NCBI RefSeq assembly: GCF_964253035.1
Contig: NZ_CAXUQL020000001.1
Span: forward strand, 2,790,001 to 2,854,000
Source: Pseudorhodoferax sp032153935
GTDB taxonomy: Bacteria > Pseudomonadota > Gammaproteobacteria > Burkholderiales > Burkholderiaceae_C
DNA length: 64,000 bases
Direction of reading: 5' to 3'
Part shown: positions 62,414 to 64,000 of the stretch, one piece after another
Numbering within the stretch: the stretch's first letter is position 1
Layout: the number at the start of each line of letters is the position of its first letter
Notes under the pieces: generated by a model
Told to the model about the DNA's origin: nothing
Seen by the model: the letters and a program-made list of their open reading frames with translations, nothing else
The model's database searches: none
Translations under genes and position numbers: made by a program

Positions 62414-63426
62414 GGTGCCGGGGCCTCCTGGGCGGACACATGGTCCTGGATCAAGGCCCGCAATTGTTCCACCGTGAGGAATTCTGGGTTGCGGTCGCTG
62501 CTGTACGAGAAGCCCGCAGGCACCGGCTGCGCGCCGGTGCGCCGGCAATACGCGTCCAGGCTGTCGGCGCCGCCTGCGGGCAGGATTGCGTAGTAGGCGC
62601 CCAGGTCCACGGTGTTGTAGCTGTCGCTGGCGGTGATCATCTCCTCGTGGATTTTCTCGCCGGGCCGCACGCCGACCTGCACCTGCCGGCATTCCGGCGC
62701 GATGGCCTGTGCCACGTCGGTGATGCGGTAGGACGGAATCTTGGGCACCAGGATCTCGCCGCCCAGGGCATTCTCCAGGCTCCACAGCACCATGTTGACG
62801 CCTTCCTGCAGGCTGATGTTGAAGCGGGTCATGGCCGGATCGGTGATCGGCAGTTCGCCCGAGGCACGCCGGCCCAGGAAGAAAGGGACCACCGAGCCGC
62901 GGCTGCCCATCACGTTGCCGTAGCGCACCACGCTCAGGCGGATGTCGCGCTTGCCGCGGATGTTGTTGGCGGCGACGAACAGCTTGTCCGAGCAGAGCTT
63001 GGTGGCGCCATACAGGTTCACGGGCGCGGCCGCCTTGTCGGTGGACAGTGCCACGACCCGCTTGACGCCGGTGTCCAGGCAGGCCTCGATCAGGTTCTGC
63101 GCGCCAATGACATTGGTCTTGATGTATTCGAAGGGGTTGTATTCGGCGCTGACGACCTGCTTGAGGGCTGCTGCATGCACGACCAGATCGATGCCTTCCA
63201 GCGCCCGGCGCAGGCGGGCCTCGTCGCGCACATCGCCGATGAAGTACCGCAAGCCGGGGTACTGCCGGTCCGAGAAGCGCTGCTGCATCTCGAACTGCTT
63301 GAGCTCGTCGCGCGAGAACACCACCAAGCGCTTGATGGTGGGGCAACGCGTGAGCACCTCCTGGACGAAGGCCTGTCCGAACGAGCCCGTGCCGCCGGTG
63401 ATGAGGATGGAGTGGTTGGGGAGCAT
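62410..63426 (-). CDS. pseB: UDP-N-acetylglucosamine 4,6-dehydratase (inverting) PseB
   Basis: PseB starts pseudaminic acid synthesis from UDP-GlcNAc with NADP+. This 338-residue SDR has ILITGGTGSFGQAFVQEVL, VFSRDELKQFEMQQRF and FIGDVRDEARLRRALEG. HAAALKQVVSAEYNPFEYIKTNV, STDKAAAPVNLYGATKL (catalytic Asp/Lys and YxxxK) and VRYGNVMGSRGSVVPFF follow. These are specific for the PseB/FlaA1 group of short, soluble dehydratases. ATG 63426 lies 31 bases after the WbpM-like gene stop, the largest internal gap of the operon. Confidence 0.95.
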   Translation of the reverse strand: MLPNHSILITGGTGSFGQAFVQEVLTRCPTIKRLVVFSRDELKQFEMQQRFSDRQYPGLRYFIGDVRDEARLRRALEGIDLVVHAAALKQVVSAEYNPFEYIKTNVIGAQNLIEACLDTGVKRVVALSTDKAAAPVNLYGATKLCSDKLFVAANNIRGKRDIRLSVVRYGNVMGSRGSVVPFFLGRRASGELPITDPAMTRFNISLQEGVNMVLWSLENALGGEILVPKIPSYRITDVAQAIAPECRQVQVGVRPGEKIHEEMITASDSYNTVDLGAYYAILPAGGADSLDAYCRRTGAQPVPAGFSYSSDRNPEFLTVEQLRALIQDHVSAQEAPAP

Positions 63427-63457
63427 GGCCTGTGTCTTCAGAGGTGGGGCGCGGGTG

Positions 63458-64000
63458 TCAAGACGATCCTTCCGGTCGGAAGCTCGGCACCAGCCGGCGC
63501 AGCAGCGCCAGCATGTGTGCAGTCTCGCCGTGGCGTGCGGCATCGATCAGCGCCTGCAGCGGCGCGCGCAGCGCGTCCCAGCCCAGGTGTTCTTCATGTG
63601 CCCGCAGGATCCGCGGATGTTCTGTGGCTTCGGGGTTGTCGCCGATCAGAAGCTCCTCGTAGAGCTTCTCGCCTGGGCGCAGTCCCATGAAGACCAGATC
63701 GATGTCGCCGCCGGGATGCTCGGGCGTGCGCACCGACAGGCCGGCGAGCTTGGCCATGCGCAGTGCCAGGTCGTGGATCTTCACGGGACGGCCCATGTCC
63801 AGCAGGAACACATCGCCGCCGCTGCCCATGGCGCCGGCCTGCAGCACCAGCTGCGCAGCCTCGGTGATGGTCATGAAGTAGCGCGTGACCTCGGCATGCG
63901 TCACGGTCAGCGGGCCGCCGGCGGCCAGCTGGCGCCGGAACAGCGGCACGACGCTGCCGCTGGAGTCCAGCACGTTGCCGAAGCGCACCATGCAGAACTG
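63458..64000 (-). CDS. WbpM/CapD-like nucleoside-diphosphate sugar dehydratase (N-terminus beyond window)
   Basis: Only the last 180 residues are visible; the frame is open at the right edge. The segment has MVRFGNVLDSSGSVVPLFRRQL, VTHAEVTRYFMTITEAAQLV, VFLLDMGRPVKIHDLALRM and FMGLRPGEKLYEELL, the conserved C-terminal wording of WbpM/CapD membrane-bound 4,6-dehydratases. These make UDP-4-keto-6-deoxy-GlcNAc for QuiNAc/FucNAc. It is distinct from the soluble PseB next door. Whether the N-terminal membrane domain is present cannot be seen. Confidence 0.88.
   Translation of the reverse strand, partial: QFCMVRFGNVLDSSGSVVPLFRRQLAAGGPLTVTHAEVTRYFMTITEAAQLVLQAGAMGSGGDVFLLDMGRPVKIHDLALRMAKLAGLSVRTPEHPGGDIDLVFMGLRPGEKLYEELLIGDNPEATEHPRILRAHEEHLGWDALRAPLQALIDAARHGETAHMLALLRRLVPSFRPEGSS

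Overview
The window is GC-rich and tightly packed. Its gene content and gene order point to a betaproteobacterium of the order Burkholderiales, most likely family Comamonadaceae. This is an inference from protein character and synteny: a plsX-fab-rpoE-mucD-lepAB-rnc-era-recO-pdxJ-acpS-nagZ run, hemCDXY beside ppc, and beta-oxidation genes with TetR regulators. I saw no rRNA, tRNA, CRISPR array, IS element or prophage.

Layout. (1) 1-7877 is a fatty-acid/acyl-CoA degradation island: a bifunctional enoyl-CoA hydratase/3-hydroxyacyl-CoA dehydrogenase cut by the left edge, a thiolase and a divergent acyl-CoA dehydrogenase. Two unusual regulators, each carrying two TetR-type DNA-binding domains in one chain, bracket the thiolase and dehydrogenase. 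A gene-free stretch here (1881-2645) holds a large imperfect inverted repeat. (2) 7881-9757 holds a Crp/Fnr-like regulator and a divergent LysR regulator. (3) 9796-12609 is a short operon galE-manC-(YjfB-like putative motility protein) behind a strong sigma-54-type promoter match. (4) 12636-19717 holds ppc and, divergently, hemC-hemD-hemX-hemY. (5) 19932-32983 and onward parallels the E. coli rne-rluC-yceF-yceD-rpmF-plsX-fabHDG-acpP-fabF region, with a HAD phosphatase, a Rieske protein, an S49 peptidase and a tetrapyrrole-type methylase inserted. (6) 34275-38609 is the envelope-stress module (sigma-E, anti-sigma factor, RseB, MucD-type protease). (7) 39121-46897 is lepA-lepB-DUF4845-rnc-era-recO-pdxJ-acpS-nagZ, mostly with overlapping start and stop codons. 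(8) 46905-50276 is lysS, a small MscS channel and an Hsp70-like ATPase on the minus strand. (9) 50339-64000 is a surface-polysaccharide operon on the minus strand, open at the right edge, dedicated to a pseudaminic-acid-type nonulosonic acid.

How the genes work together. In region 9 the predicted path runs from UDP-GlcNAc through PseB and PseC, a PseG-acetyltransferase fusion and PseI, with an SpsF-like cytidylyltransferase in place of a typical PseF. A class-III aminotransferase, an aldo/keto reductase and a methyltransferase are threaded between these genes and have no place in the textbook pathway, so the final sugar may be a modified one. A WbpM-like dehydratase, a WbpV-like reductase/epimerase, an initiating sugar transferase, a Wzx-like flippase and two glycosyltransferases suggest assembly into an O-antigen or capsule rather than only flagellin glycosylation. 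Ten of the twelve junctions from pseB to the last gene are 4-base stop/start overlaps.

The best leads for something new are the nonulosonic acid operon, the twin double-TetR regulators, the sigma-54-type promoter before galE-manC-yjfB, the 0.65 kb inverted repeat, and a terminator placed just before lepA that may mark a small RNA or an attenuated leader.
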